DNA from: Pseudomonas sp. PB120
GTDB lineage: Bacteria > Pseudomonadota > Gammaproteobacteria > Pseudomonadales > Pseudomonadaceae
Direction: 5' to 3'
Length of the DNA: 60,762 nt
NCBI RefSeq assembly: GCF_009761815.1
Contig: NZ_RWIN01000008.1
Location: forward strand, 1-60,762
Under the pieces are notes generated by a model. It had not been told where the DNA came from. It did not search any database and saw nothing but the letters and a program-made list of their open reading frames with translations. Both the position numbers and the translations under genes were made by a program. Shown here in pieces: positions 27,256 through 36,591 of the stretch (its first letter is position 1; every line of letters begins with the position of its first letter).

Positions 27256-27666
27256 ATGCCCTACCGTCCCAACCCGCGCCGCCGCTTGCCGATCCAGCTC
27301 AACGCTCTGCAACTGACCGGCAGCATTGCCCTCGGTATGTGGCTGGGTTTCCTCGCAATCGCGCTGACCTGCTGGCTCGCCTCCCGCCTGCTGTTCAGCG
27401 AACAATTGGCGCCCGTCGCGCAAACGGTCGAGCAACTGGCCAAGCCGCCGGTGGTGGCACAACCGGTGCCGGATATTCCGCCGCAGAGCCCGATATTCCA
27501 GCAATACGAAGAGAACCTGCGCAAGAACGAGCAGGCACAACGAATGGATCAGGCGCGCAGCACCAGCCGCAACCTGTCCAACCCGAAATGCCAGTTCTGG
27601 CTGCAACAGGACCAGACCGCGCCCAGCGAAAAAAGCCGCGCCAATGTCCTGCAATTCTGCGATTGA
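27256..27666 (+). CDS. Membrane-anchored hypothetical protein
   Basis: 136 residues. The N-terminus MPYRPNPRRRLP is basic, then comes one membrane helix (about residues 22-48), then a periplasmic Gln/Pro-rich part with a coiled-coil-like stretch (about 80-105) and two cysteines (residues 113 and 135: NPKCQFW and QFCD) that could pair. I do not recognise the family. It is followed after two bases by the Gre-like gene, so they form a bicistronic unit. Confidence 0.78.
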   Translation: MPYRPNPRRRLPIQLNALQLTGSIALGMWLGFLAIALTCWLASRLLFSEQLAPVAQTVEQLAKPPVVAQPVPDIPPQSPIFQQYEENLRKNEQAQRMDQARSTSRNLSNPKCQFWLQQDQTAPSEKSRANVLQFCD

Positions 27667-27668
27667 TC

Positions 27669-28151
27669 ATGAATAAGCACACCGTCCACCAACTGATTCT
27701 CGACAAGCTGCGGGTTGATCTCGATATCGCCGAACGTGCGGCGCAAACCGCTTACGAAACGGCGACCCACGAAGAAAACATCGCCGAAAACAAATACGAC
27801 ACCCTGGGCCTGGAGGCGTCTTATCTGGCCGCCGGGCAAGCGAAACGGGTGGAGGAAATCAGGCAGTCATTGACGCTGTGCCAGAACCTGGCCCTGCGCC
27901 CTTACGACGACCAGCGCGGTATCGAGGTCGGCGCCCTGCTTGGCCTGGAAGACGAAAAGGGTCGCGAGCAATGGCTGTTTCTGGCACCCGATGCGGCGGG
28001 ACTGAAGGTCGACCTGGTCGGGCAGTGGATTACCGTCATCACCCCCCGCTCACCGCTGGGCAAAAGCCTGCTGGGCAAGTTCGAAGGGGACGAGGTGGAG
28101 ATTCTGGTGGCGGGCGCTCGGCAACAGTTTGCTGTTACCGAGGTGGTCTAG
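27669..28151 (+). CDS. GreA/GreB-family-like protein (possible RNA polymerase secondary-channel binder)
   Basis: 160 residues from the ATG at 27669. The C-terminal half has the Gre FKBP-like pattern SPLGKSLLGKFEGDEVEI (about residues 128-145 in pieces). The N-terminal half is a long helical, Glu/Ala-rich segment (about 10-75), as in the Gre coiled coil; the tip stretch HEENIAENKYDTLG resembles but does not copy the acidic tip of GreA/GreB. Canonical GreB is also encoded in this window at 40430. Function as an anti-cleavage or other secondary-channel factor is an inference. Confidence 0.7.
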   Translation: MNKHTVHQLILDKLRVDLDIAERAAQTAYETATHEENIAENKYDTLGLEASYLAAGQAKRVEEIRQSLTLCQNLALRPYDDQRGIEVGALLGLEDEKGREQWLFLAPDAAGLKVDLVGQWITVITPRSPLGKSLLGKFEGDEVEILVAGARQQFAVTEVV

Positions 28152-28181
28152 ACGAGGTGGCCGGCGAGGCAGGCCACCTCA

Positions 28182-29165
<984 letters not shown>

Positions 29166-29266
29166 TCAAAGCAGGTAGACGCCACGGGCATCAGCGACGG
29201 TATATAACTATATTAATGGTTTGAAGAATAAATCTAGAACTTTTTTATCAAACTGCCACTATTGTT

Positions 29267-29770
29267 CTAGCGATCCCCTTGCCGACGACGTTCTACCAGT
29301 GGCACCAGATAGACCGGGACCCGTGCCAACTGCAATACCCGCGCTGCGGTCCTGCCCAAAGGCGTTTCCGCGCCAGCACCATGGCTATGACTACCTACGA
29401 TCAGCAAATCCACGGAGAGTTTCTGCGCCTGGTCGAGAATCACCTGCGACGGGTCCCCTTGAAGCACCCGCACCGCCCTGATCCGTTCCAGGTCCTGCTC
29501 CCCCTCATCTCCCAGTTCTTCGCGAAAGCTGTCAAGCACCCGCTGCTCGATGTTGGCGATCACCGTGCTCAAGCCCTGACTGTGGAATTCGTTCAACGCC
29601 TGCTCGTCGAGGTAGCTCTGGAGCACCGACTCGGCGAACAGCCCCATCGGCTCGACCGCGTGCACCACATACAAGTCGGCATTGAATGTCCGGGCCAGCG
29701 CCAGGGCATGCTGCATCACCAACGGTGCATACAGCCCGAGGTCAGTGGCATACAGCATCGAACGAATCAT
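29267..29770 (-). CDS. Universal stress protein family protein
   Basis: 167 residues. The Rossmann-like N-terminus MLYATDLGLYAPLVMQHALALA (in pieces) and VVHAVEP are typical of UspA. The ATP-binding motif is reduced: GSHSHGAGAETPLGRTAARVL in the last quarter keeps the G-x2-G-like loop but with an inserted run. It probably supports stress survival. Separated from cysB by about 110 bp that is AT-rich. Confidence 0.88.
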   Translation of the reverse strand: MIRSMLYATDLGLYAPLVMQHALALARTFNADLYVVHAVEPMGLFAESVLQSYLDEQALNEFHSQGLSTVIANIEQRVLDSFREELGDEGEQDLERIRAVRVLQGDPSQVILDQAQKLSVDLLIVGSHSHGAGAETPLGRTAARVLQLARVPVYLVPLVERRRQGDR

Positions 29771-29864
29771 ATGACCTCCTCGCGAGCCAACATGGCGGAG
29801 ATTTGATTCAGCTTAGCAGTGCCTTGACGACTACGACGTGCCGCGTAACGTGTTGAACCAAAGG

Positions 29865-30770
29865 CTAAACTTTTTGCTCGTTGCTGATGCCGTGTGGCAC
29901 GTGACCGGTGGCGACGACTTCGCGGGCCAGTTCGCAGTGGCCGGCCTGATCGTCAAAAAACACGTCGGCGGCAAAGGCTTCGAGGAAGGCCGACTTGGTC
30001 AGGCCACCGAGGAACAGCGACTCATCCAGACGAATGTCCCACTCACGCAACGTGCGAATCACCCGCTCATGAGCCGGTGCCGACCGCGCCGTCACCAGGG
30101 CGGTGCGAATCGGGCAGTCATCGTCCGGAAACTCACGCTGCAACAGATTGAGTGCGGCGAGGAAGCCTTTGAACGGGCCACCGCGCAAGGGCTCACGGGC
30201 GGCTTCACGCTCGCTGGCCTGGAACGCTTCCAGACCACCGGCCTGGTAGACCCGCTCCGATTCATCGGAAAACAGCACCGCGTCACCGTCGAAGGCAATG
30301 CGCAATTCATCGCTGGCCGCACGACTGGCGCCACCCGACAGAATCGTCGCCGCCGCGAACCCGGCGTCCAGTGCACTGCGCACGTCTTCGGCATGGGTCG
30401 ACAGAAACAGGTCGCAGCCAAAGGCCTTGAGGTAGGGATACGGACTGCGCCCGCCGACAAACGCCGCGCGGGAAATCGCCAGCCCATAATGGTGAATCGA
30501 GTTGAACACGCGCAAACCGGTGTCGGCACTGTTGCGCGACACCAGGATCACCTCGACCCGGGCACGACCCAGACTGTTATTGAGATTCAAGAGTTTTTGC
30601 ACGAGGGGGAATGCATCACCGGGCTCGAGGATTTCGTCTTCGTGCTCGATCTGATATTGCCGATAGGCTTCGACGCCGCTCGACAGGTAAACCTTGTGGC
30701 TCTCGCTCAGATCGAACAGGGCCCGCGAAGAAATCGCCAGCACCAGTTTGTCGTCGATGGTCTTCGCCAT
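29865..30770 (-). CDS. Cytosolic 5'-nucleotidase (NT5C1-like)
   Basis: 301 residues, similar to vertebrate cN-I-type 5'-nucleotidase domains found in many Pseudomonas genomes. HAD-type motifs are LVLAISSRALFDL (Asp replaced near the start but D16 present), the LVSRNSADTG segment (about 75-84) and the late acidic VFFDDQAGHC block (about 270-279). It would dephosphorylate nucleoside monophosphates. Gap to the ketopantoate-reductase-like gene is 25 bp on the same strand. Confidence 0.8.
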   Translation of the reverse strand: MAKTIDDKLVLAISSRALFDLSESHKVYLSSGVEAYRQYQIEHEDEILEPGDAFPLVQKLLNLNNSLGRARVEVILVSRNSADTGLRVFNSIHHYGLAISRAAFVGGRSPYPYLKAFGCDLFLSTHAEDVRSALDAGFAAATILSGGASRAASDELRIAFDGDAVLFSDESERVYQAGGLEAFQASEREAAREPLRGGPFKGFLAALNLLQREFPDDDCPIRTALVTARSAPAHERVIRTLREWDIRLDESLFLGGLTKSAFLEAFAADVFFDDQAGHCELAREVVATGHVPHGISNEQKV

Positions 30771-30795
30771 GCCCTTCCCCCTCAGGTTGATCGAC

Positions 30796-31752
30796 TCAGG
30801 TATTGCGTCGATCGATAAAACTCAAACTTCGATACAGCGCCTCGATTCGCGGTAACTCGCATCCCGCGGCCTTGGCCACTGCCAACGGGCGGGCGTAAAT
30901 CGCCGCCAGTTCCAGCGGTCGCTTGTGCAGGAAATCGTGGTACATGCTCGGCCAGTAGTCCGGCATTTTTTCGGTGACCATGAACAACTGGTTGGCATAA
31001 CCGGCCGGCACTTCGTGGCCACAGGCGATGGCGCCCTGCACCACTTCGGCCATCAATGCCTTGATCAGTTCCCGGCTGTCGGCATCGGCCATGAGAGCCG
31101 TGGTGCCGGCGCCCAGCAACACCGACAGACCGTTGTAGGGAATATTCCAGACCAGTTTTTGCCAACGCGCCTGATGCAGGTTCGCCATGGGGTGGGAGTC
31201 GATGCCGGCAGCGCGGAAGAAGTCGACACCCTCATCGACAATCGCCATGCGCGCCGGGCCATCGGTCGCGGGACCGCTGTGGTAGCCAACGTTCACCGTA
31301 CCGAGCGCCTGGTGGGTAATGACGCCCGGCCCCTCGCGATGGACGCAGATATAGCAGAGCCCACCGAGCACGTGCAGCGAATCGGGGAGCAATTCACTCA
31401 GGCTGTCTTCGACGTCCAGGCCATTTTGCAACAGCAACACCTTCGCATTTGGCGCCGCCGCTTGAAGGATCACCGGCGCCAGCTCAGCGTTATGGGTGGT
31501 TTTTGCGCCCACCAGCAGCCAGTCGCACGGCGGCATGTCTTCGGCCGACGAATAGGCCTGCACCGGGTTCAACTTCAGTGCGCCGTGCACCGCGCTGTCG
31601 AGTTGCAAGCCATTTTCGGCCACGGCTGAAAACTCACTGCGCAACAGGAAGTGCACATCGAAGCCGGCGTGCGCCAGCATCCCCCCGTAGAACCCGCCAA
31701 TTGCGCCGGTCCCGATAATACCGATTGTCGGTTTGGCAACTGCCCCCATCAT
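30796..31752 (-). CDS. 2-dehydropantoate 2-reductase-like oxidoreductase
   Basis: 318 residues. The N-terminal NADPH-binding motif GTGAIGG is near residues 13-19. The C-terminal ketopantoate-reductase domain follows, with KLVWNIPYNGLSVL (about 190-203) and the conserved Asn/Glu-like positions. Its ATG at 31752 overlaps the stop of the thioredoxin gene by four bases; a second ATG directly follows at 31749. Whether it makes pantoate or reduces another 2-keto acid is open, since these genomes often carry several paralogues. Confidence 0.82.
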   Translation of the reverse strand: MMGAVAKPTIGIIGTGAIGGFYGGMLAHAGFDVHFLLRSEFSAVAENGLQLDSAVHGALKLNPVQAYSSAEDMPPCDWLLVGAKTTHNAELAPVILQAAAPNAKVLLLQNGLDVEDSLSELLPDSLHVLGGLCYICVHREGPGVITHQALGTVNVGYHSGPATDGPARMAIVDEGVDFFRAAGIDSHPMANLHQARWQKLVWNIPYNGLSVLLGAGTTALMADADSRELIKALMAEVVQGAIACGHEVPAGYANQLFMVTEKMPDYWPSMYHDFLHKRPLELAAIYARPLAVAKAAGCELPRIEALYRSLSFIDRRNT

Positions 31753-32135
31753 GGCAACTCCTCTGCAATTCGACTCAGGGCCTGACCCACCGCAGCATTG
31801 AGCTCGGGGCCGGTCAGGCGCGATTTAAGTGCTCCGAAGAACTCGCCGTCGCGCACTACAAACAGCGCCGGCAAGTGAAAGACCTGATAACGCTCGACCA
31901 CGCCGCCATTGTTTCCGGCGTCGATCCAGCACAGCCGGTCGACGTCCAGATCGAGTCGTGGCAACTGCTCGCGGGCAAAACGGCAGCTGGCGCAGCCGAC
32001 GCTGGTGAAAATCACCAGCGACACGCCGCTCATTGCCAGCAGCCGTTGGTCGGCGTCGAAATCGGTCAGCTCTGATTCGACCACTATACTGGGGGAAACA
32101 ATGTCAGATGGCCGACACATGGAGTCCGTGTTCAT
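31749..32135 (-). CDS. Thioredoxin-fold protein with C-A-S-C centre
   Basis: 128 residues from the ATG at 32135, which is preceded at about ten bases by TGAGGAAG. The redox centre is C48-A-S-C51, in place of the usual C-G-P-C, inside FTSVGCASCRFAREQLP. The cis-Pro region is FHLPALFVV. The first 17 residues are poorly conserved-looking and overlap the promoter of the PilZ gene; a GTG at 32084 (VESELTDF) is an alternative start. It ends overlapping the reductase gene by four bases. Confidence 0.72.
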   Translation of the reverse strand: MNTDSMCRPSDIVSPSIVVESELTDFDADQRLLAMSGVSLVIFTSVGCASCRFAREQLPRLDLDVDRLCWIDAGNNGGVVERYQVFHLPALFVVRDGEFFGALKSRLTGPELNAAVGQALSRIAEELP

Positions 32136-32577
32136 GGGACGTTTTCTTCCTCACCCTGACGATGTGCCCGTTGAATTAACGTTGCTCAAACATGAGTGCA
32201 TTTCGCGGCAACGGCTGCACACTATCAGCCTCGGCGGCATGGCTTGCAATTACCACCGTGCCTGGCGCCACGGTACGGCGCTCGAAGTTCGCATGCCAAC
32301 CTTGAACCCTGATCTACGTTACCTGGGCTATGTGGCCTGGTGCCTGCGGCGCAAACGCGGCTATCTGGTGGGCATCGCGTTTGTCGACGAACAGATGCTG
32401 TTCAGCGCGCGAATGGGCGAACAAGTGTGCCAGATCGAACGCTACTGTCGCCTGCGCGACGCGCACGACGACCTGAAGGAAACTCAGGCCCTCGCCCTCG
32501 AATGGGTCCAGCAGCACGCCGACGAGTTCTCCCACGACACGGTTCGCAAGGCTTTTGCTCAGCCAGTGCTGGATTAA
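32134..32577 (+). CDS. PilZ-domain-like protein
   Basis: 147 residues from the ATG at 32134, with GGAG eight bases upstream; ATGs at 32119 and 32101 would give longer forms. Residues 8-95 look like a PilZ fold (PVELTLLKHE, ISLGGMAC, GYVAWCLRRKRGYLVGIAFVD). The two c-di-GMP motifs RxxxR and (D/N)xSxxG are degenerate: RQRLHT and T-I-S-L-G-G, with Thr at the Asp/Asn position. Ligand binding may therefore be weak or lost. A TATACT box at 32085-32090 would serve as its -10, within the thioredoxin gene. Confidence 0.75.
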   Translation: MGRFLPHPDDVPVELTLLKHECISRQRLHTISLGGMACNYHRAWRHGTALEVRMPTLNPDLRYLGYVAWCLRRKRGYLVGIAFVDEQMLFSARMGEQVCQIERYCRLRDAHDDLKETQALALEWVQQHADEFSHDTVRKAFAQPVLD

Positions 32578-32705
32578 ACCGCAGCTTGCCCATTGTCTAG
32601 CCACGGTGTAACGCGCTAAGGTTCTGCTCCCCGACGCGCTTAATTTGCTGTGCTCCGCCGCGCGGGTTCGCTGGCGGCCGGCACCCGTGACCTGACGAGT
32701 AAACG

Positions 32706-33782
32706 ATGGCTGATTTACCGATCAACGACCTAAACGTCGCTTCCAACGAGACGCTGATCACCCCTGATCAGCTCAAGCGTGATATCCCTCTGAGCGACGC
32801 TGCCCTGCGCACCGTCACCAAGGGTCGCGAAGTCATTCGCAACATTCTTGACGGCACCGACCACCGCCTCTTTGTCGTCATCGGGCCTTGCTCGATCCAC
32901 GACATCAAGGCTGCCCACGAATACGCCGAGCGCCTGAAGGTCCTCGCGGCCGAAGTGTCCGATACCCTGTATCTGGTCATGCGCGTGTATTTCGAGAAGC
33001 CACGCACCACCGTCGGCTGGAAAGGCTTGATCAACGACCCGTACCTGGACGACTCCTTCAAGATTCAGGATGGCCTGCACATCGGCCGCCAGTTGTTGCT
33101 GGACCTGGCTGAAATGGGCCTGCCGACCGCGACCGAAGCCCTCGACCCGATCTCCCCGCAATACTTGCAGGACCTGATCAGCTGGTCGGCCATCGGCGCA
33201 CGCACCACCGAATCCCAGACTCACCGTGAAATGGCTTCCGGCCTGTCCTCGGCCGTCGGCTTCAAGAATGGCACCGACGGCGGCCTGACCGTGGCGATCA
33301 ACGCCCTGCAATCGGTCTCCAGCCCGCACCGTTTCCTGGGCATCAACCAGGAAGGTGGCGTCTCGATCGTCACCACCAAGGGCAATGCCTACGGTCACGT
33401 GGTACTGCGCGGCGGCAACGGCAAGCCGAACTATGATTCGGTCAGCGTTGCCCTGTGCGAGCAGGCGCTGAACAAAGCGAAGATCAAGCCGAACATCATG
33501 GTCGACTGCAGCCACGCCAACTCCAACAAAGACCCGGCGTTGCAACCACTGGTAATGGAAAACGTTGCCAATCAGATCCTGGAAGGCAATCAGTCGATCA
33601 TCGGCCTGATGGTCGAAAGCCACCTGAACTGGGGCTGCCAGGCGATCCCGAAAGACCTCGCCGATTTGCAGTACGGCGTGTCGATCACCGATGCCTGCAT
33701 CGATTGGTCTGCCACCGAAAACACCTTGCGCAGCATGCATGCCAAGCTCAAGGATGTACTGCCAAAACGCGAACGCAACTGA
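32706..33782 (+). CDS. Class I 3-deoxy-7-phosphoheptulonate (DAHP) synthase
   Basis: 358 residues of the AroF/AroG/AroH type. Blocks seen are VVIGPCSIHD (about residues 57-66, PEP-binding Cys), KPRTTVGWKG (about 99-108) and the late MVDCSHANSNKD (about 264-275, metal-binding His). It catalyses the same first step of the shikimate pathway as the class II enzyme at 17073. The N-terminal 40-residue extension before the barrel is the regulatory segment of class I-alpha enzymes. A strong terminator follows at 33815. Confidence 0.96.
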   Translation: MADLPINDLNVASNETLITPDQLKRDIPLSDAALRTVTKGREVIRNILDGTDHRLFVVIGPCSIHDIKAAHEYAERLKVLAAEVSDTLYLVMRVYFEKPRTTVGWKGLINDPYLDDSFKIQDGLHIGRQLLLDLAEMGLPTATEALDPISPQYLQDLISWSAIGARTTESQTHREMASGLSSAVGFKNGTDGGLTVAINALQSVSSPHRFLGINQEGGVSIVTTKGNAYGHVVLRGGNGKPNYDSVSVALCEQALNKAKIKPNIMVDCSHANSNKDPALQPLVMENVANQILEGNQSIIGLMVESHLNWGCQAIPKDLADLQYGVSITDACIDWSATENTLRSMHAKLKDVLPKRERN

Positions 33783-33814
33783 TCGCGCTGCGCTGCAATC
33801 AATAAATTGCAGAC

Positions 33815-33847
33815 AAAAAAACGCCGGGCTAAACCCGGCGTTTTTTT
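33815..33847 (+). terminator. Rho-independent terminator after the class I DAHP synthase
   Basis: The stem AACGCCGGG / CCCGGCGTT (33820-33828 with 33834-33842) is flanked by seven A on the left and seven T on the right, so it can act from both strands. The convergent acetyltransferase gene ends 22 bp further right. Confidence 0.95.
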
Positions 33848-33868
33848 ATGCGTTTGTTTTTTGAAAGG

Positions 33869-34156
33869 TCACTGGCTCAGCTTGGCGGCATGGCGCTGGT
33901 GACGCTCCATGTAGCGCTCCACGTAGGAACACGACGGAATCACGGTGTAGCCCATTTCTTCAGCGTATTGCAGCGCCTGCTCGGTCAATGCAGCCGCGAT
34001 ACCGCGACCACGCAGTGCATTCGGCACGAAGGTGCGGTAAATATCCAGGGTCTGCTTTCCCAGGTCCATATAGGTCAGGTAGGCACGATGACCGTCCACA
34101 TTGGTCTCGAACTGATGACCAGCCTGGTCATGGTGGATGGACAACGCCTCGCTCAT
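33869..34156 (-). CDS. Small GNAT-family N-acetyltransferase
   Basis: 95 residues from the ATG at 34156; GAGGAG lies five bases upstream and decides this start over the adjacent GTG. The single acetyl-CoA loop R-G-R-G-I-A is near residues 51-56. The protein is shorter than a full GNAT domain and matches the YjdJ/GtnA-like compact type (N-acetyltransferase with a conserved C-terminal CSYVERYMERHQ motif). Substrate unknown. Confidence 0.85.
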   Translation of the reverse strand: MSEALSIHHDQAGHQFETNVDGHRAYLTYMDLGKQTLDIYRTFVPNALRGRGIAAALTEQALQYAEEMGYTVIPSCSYVERYMERHQRHAAKLSQ

Positions 34157-34698
34157 CACTACTCCTCGCGGGTCTTGAATTTTGACCCCTACCTTACCGA
34201 TGTTTTTCCGGCGAAGGAACCTCTACGCCACCCCGTGCCTGAATGGACACCGAGAAGAGCCGCACCAAACTCGCGCAACCGGGCACGTACAAATAGTAGG
34301 CACCAATGGCAAAAATGCTCAAGGTACGCTCGTCATCATGCTGGGTGGCGGGTGCTGCTCCGGGTCATGCAGGGACGGCTCGCCCAAGGGTCTGCTGGGG
34401 TCGATAGCCTGAACATTGCCGGATATTGAGACTTAAGACGAGCGCCCCTTCTTAAAGTCACCTCAACATGGATAAAGATATGAGAGGCAGCGCGCAAAAT
34501 CCGAACGAAAGTATAGACGAATCCATGTAGCCGGAGTTTAGCCTACACTGAAAAAACAGCGGTTTAGACACGGAACTTTTGTCCGGCAGATCGCTCAGCT
34601 CGGGCTTCGTAGCTGGATATTTTTTAAACAATGCAGTTAAAAGTTGCCCGAAAAAGAATCAACGCCTACAATTTTTTTTGCTTCTTGCTTTACGTCAG
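34157..34698. other. Unassigned spacer upstream of oprI
   Basis: The gap between the acetyltransferase and oprI (637 bp in all) is the largest gene-free stretch. Its left part (34160-34440) is GC-rich with weak coding-like signal in a 76-codon frame that I do not accept. Its right part (34440-34720) is AT-rich with T-runs and A-runs. I recognise no RNA family here. A small RNA would fit the space but is unproven. Confidence 0.45.
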
Positions 34699-34726
34699 TT
34701 TACTTACGACAAGTAATGGGTAGTAT
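34699..34726 (+). promoter_or_regulatory. Candidate oprI promoter
   Basis: TTTACT at 34699-34704 and TAGTAT at 34721-34726 with a 16-bp spacer form a reasonable sigma-70 promoter. It would give a leader of about 60 nt. The leader contains the perfect dyad TCCTCA-ctc-TGAGGA at 34741-34755 near its 5' end, which may stabilise this abundant mRNA. Confidence 0.45.
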
Positions 34727-34793
34727 GTACGCCGGCTAATTCCTCACTCTGAGGAGATAGCTACTTAATAGAAAGTCCTTGAAGGGGAACACG

Positions 34794-35045
34794 ATGAACA
34801 ACGTTCTGAAATTCTCTGCTCTGGCTCTGGCCGCAGTTCTGGCTACCGGTTGCAGCAGCGCATCGAAAGAAACCGAAGCACGTCTGACCGCTACTGAAGA
34901 CGCAGCTGCTCGCTCCCAGGCTCGTGCAGACGAAGCTTACCGTAAAGCTGATGAAGCTCTGGCTGCTGCTCAAAAAGCACAACAGACTGCTGACGAAGCT
35001 AACGAGCGTGCTCTGCGCATGCTGGACAAAGCTAGCCGCAAGTAA
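34794..35045 (+). CDS. oprI: Major outer-membrane lipoprotein OprI (Lpp/Braun type)
   Basis: 83 residues, the size of OprI, from the ATG at 34794 preceded by GAAGGGGA. The signal peptide ends at lipobox ATG-C with Cys20. The mature part is a continuous Ala/Glu/Lys-rich coiled coil. The C-terminal Lys (SRK) is the expected site of linkage to peptidoglycan. Codon use is strongly biased (GCT, GAA, CGT), as in very highly expressed genes and unlike its neighbours. A canonical terminator follows, and an L,D-transpeptidase gene is encoded convergently next door. Confidence 0.97.
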   Translation: MNNVLKFSALALAAVLATGCSSASKETEARLTATEDAAARSQARADEAYRKADEALAAAQKAQQTADEANERALRMLDKASRK

Positions 35046-35066
35046 TAATCCTTCGGGGTTGTTATC

Positions 35067-35098
35067 AAGCCGACCCATTTTTTGGGTCGGCTTTTTTA
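35067..35098 (+). terminator. Rho-independent terminator of oprI
   Basis: The stem AAGCCGACCCA / TGGGTCGGCTT (35067-35077 with 35083-35093) is followed by a run of T. It lies 22 bp after the stop codon. Confidence 0.95.
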
Positions 35099-35124
35099 TT
35101 GCCCGGTGTTTTATCCGGGCAATA

Positions 35125-35160
35125 AAAAACCCGCCGATGCGGCCAGCATCGACGGGTTTC
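35125..35160 (-). terminator. Rho-independent terminator of the L,D-transpeptidase gene
   Basis: On the minus strand the stem AACCCGtCGATGC / GCATCGgCGGGTT encloses a TGGCC loop and is followed by a T-run. A further hairpin GCCCGG...CCGGGC sits at 35101-35120 between it and the oprI terminator. Confidence 0.9.
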
Positions 35161-35169
35161 TTTCAAGCG

Positions 35170-36141
35170 TTACTGCAGCGGATCGATCGGTGCGCTCGTG
35201 ACCATCGGCGCCGACGTATTCGGCACAGCGATTTCCACTGGCAGGCCATCTTCAGCGGCAACCACATCCCGCACCACATCCCAGTCCATGCGCAGGTTGT
35301 TGGTGATGTCTTCACGCTTGAGCATCGCGTTGATCACCGCGGTGTGCTTGTCGACCACCGACGGGTTGCCGTTGTCGTCCAGCGGCGTGTGCGCTTCAAG
35401 GTAGACCTTGCCACCGCTGACCCCGAACTTGTACGGGTCGTTGATGATGCGCACCGACGTACCGACCGGCACCATGCTCGCCATTTCCAGTACGTTGTTG
35501 TTGAACATCCGGAAGCAGCCATGGCTGGTGCGCATGCCGATACCGAATTTCTTGTTCGAACCGTGAATCAGGTAGCCCGGTGTGCCCAGGCTGAACTTGA
35601 ACGGCCCCAGCGGGTTATCCGGACCGGCCGGCACCACGTTCGGCAGCGGATCACCATCGGCGGCGTGCTCGGCCTTGATCGACGCTGGAGGCGTCCAGGT
35701 CGGGTTAGGCGTTTTCGCGGTGATGGTGGTGTGGGCGATAGGCGAACCCCAGCCCTCACGACCGATGCCCAGCGGGAAGGTGTACACCACGTTCCGGCCT
35801 TTCGGGTAATAGTAGAGGCGGTATTCAGCCAGGTTGATCACGATGCCTTCACGCGGGCCTGGCGGCAGGATGAAGCGCGTCGGCAGGATGATTTCGGTAC
35901 CGGCGCCTGGCAGCCAGGCATCGACGCCCGGGTTGGCCGCGACCATCTCGGAGTAACCCAGATCGTAAGTGGTGCCAAGGTCGGCGAAGGTGTCTTCGTA
36001 CTTGGCCTTGATGACCTGAACCTGGCCGACGATGTCTTCACCGGGCGGTGGCAGGGGCAACTCCAATGCTGCTACGGGGCCTGCTGCACAAAGGGCGGCA
36101 AGCGTCAGGCAGCGGGTGACAGCAGGAAAGCGCGGCAACAT
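35170..36141 (-). CDS. L,D-transpeptidase (ErfK/YbiS/YcfS/YnhG type, LysM plus YkuD)
   Basis: 323 residues from the ATG at 36141, chosen for AAGGA eight bases upstream; starts at 36159 and TTG 36168 give longer forms. Signal peptide to about residue 25. A LysM-like segment spans about 36-90. The YkuD catalytic domain follows, with His193 in IHGSN and the S206-H-G-C209 motif; Cys209 is the nucleophile. Such enzymes attach Lpp-type lipoproteins to peptidoglycan or make 3-3 crosslinks. Its position beside oprI suggests that OprI is the substrate. Confidence 0.92.
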   Translation of the reverse strand: MLPRFPAVTRCLTLAALCAAGPVAALELPLPPPGEDIVGQVQVIKAKYEDTFADLGTTYDLGYSEMVAANPGVDAWLPGAGTEIILPTRFILPPGPREGIVINLAEYRLYYYPKGRNVVYTFPLGIGREGWGSPIAHTTITAKTPNPTWTPPASIKAEHAADGDPLPNVVPAGPDNPLGPFKFSLGTPGYLIHGSNKKFGIGMRTSHGCFRMFNNNVLEMASMVPVGTSVRIINDPYKFGVSGGKVYLEAHTPLDDNGNPSVVDKHTAVINAMLKREDITNNLRMDWDVVRDVVAAEDGLPVEIAVPNTSAPMVTSAPIDPLQ

Positions 36142-36241
36142 CCGGAAAGTCCTTCGCATGATCGACAAGGGTAAAAACGGGATTGTACACCGACGCCCGG
36201 AATTTCGGGGAGTTGGCCGATAGCACGCTATCTTTTATCCG

Positions 36242-36535
36242 TCAGAGCTCGAAGCGCAGCTCTGGCCAGATCGGCGAGGTGCCGCGTTTTTGCGATTCGA
36301 GGATGGCGCGACACAGGGAACACAGGCGTTGGTCCTGGAAAACCCGGCGGTCGACGCTCGACCAGCGTGGCTGTGCCGGCAGCAGGCTGCCGCACAAGGT
36401 GCGGTCTGCCGAGCCGCCCAACTCCAGTTGACGGGTCACCAGATGTACCCGCACTTCCTGGCAGGCGAACAGATCCAGCTGTTCGTCAGGCTCGATCAGT
36501 TGATAGGCAAAAAGTGACCAGGCGGGACGCGGCAT
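36242..36535 (-). CDS. Small hypothetical protein with a CxxC pair
   Basis: 97 residues from the ATG at 36535, with GGAG six bases upstream. The C-terminal half has Cys-x2-Cys (LCSLC, about residues 77-81) and further Cys in LCGSLL and FACQE, so a single metal site is possible. It matches the conserved small gene that I recall between the L,D-transpeptidase and tesA in pseudomonads. Function unknown. Confidence 0.75.
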   Translation of the reverse strand: MPRPAWSLFAYQLIEPDEQLDLFACQEVRVHLVTRQLELGGSADRTLCGSLLPAQPRWSSVDRRVFQDQRLCSLCRAILESQKRGTSPIWPELRFEL

Positions 36536-36591
36536 CGGGGGCTCCAAATCGGGGGCGCCACCATAGCCGAAACACCGCCGCTAGAAAAGCG

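Noticed and set aside
34182..34412. 76-codon frame upstream of oprI
   Set aside because: No ribosome site, odd composition and no recognisable motif.
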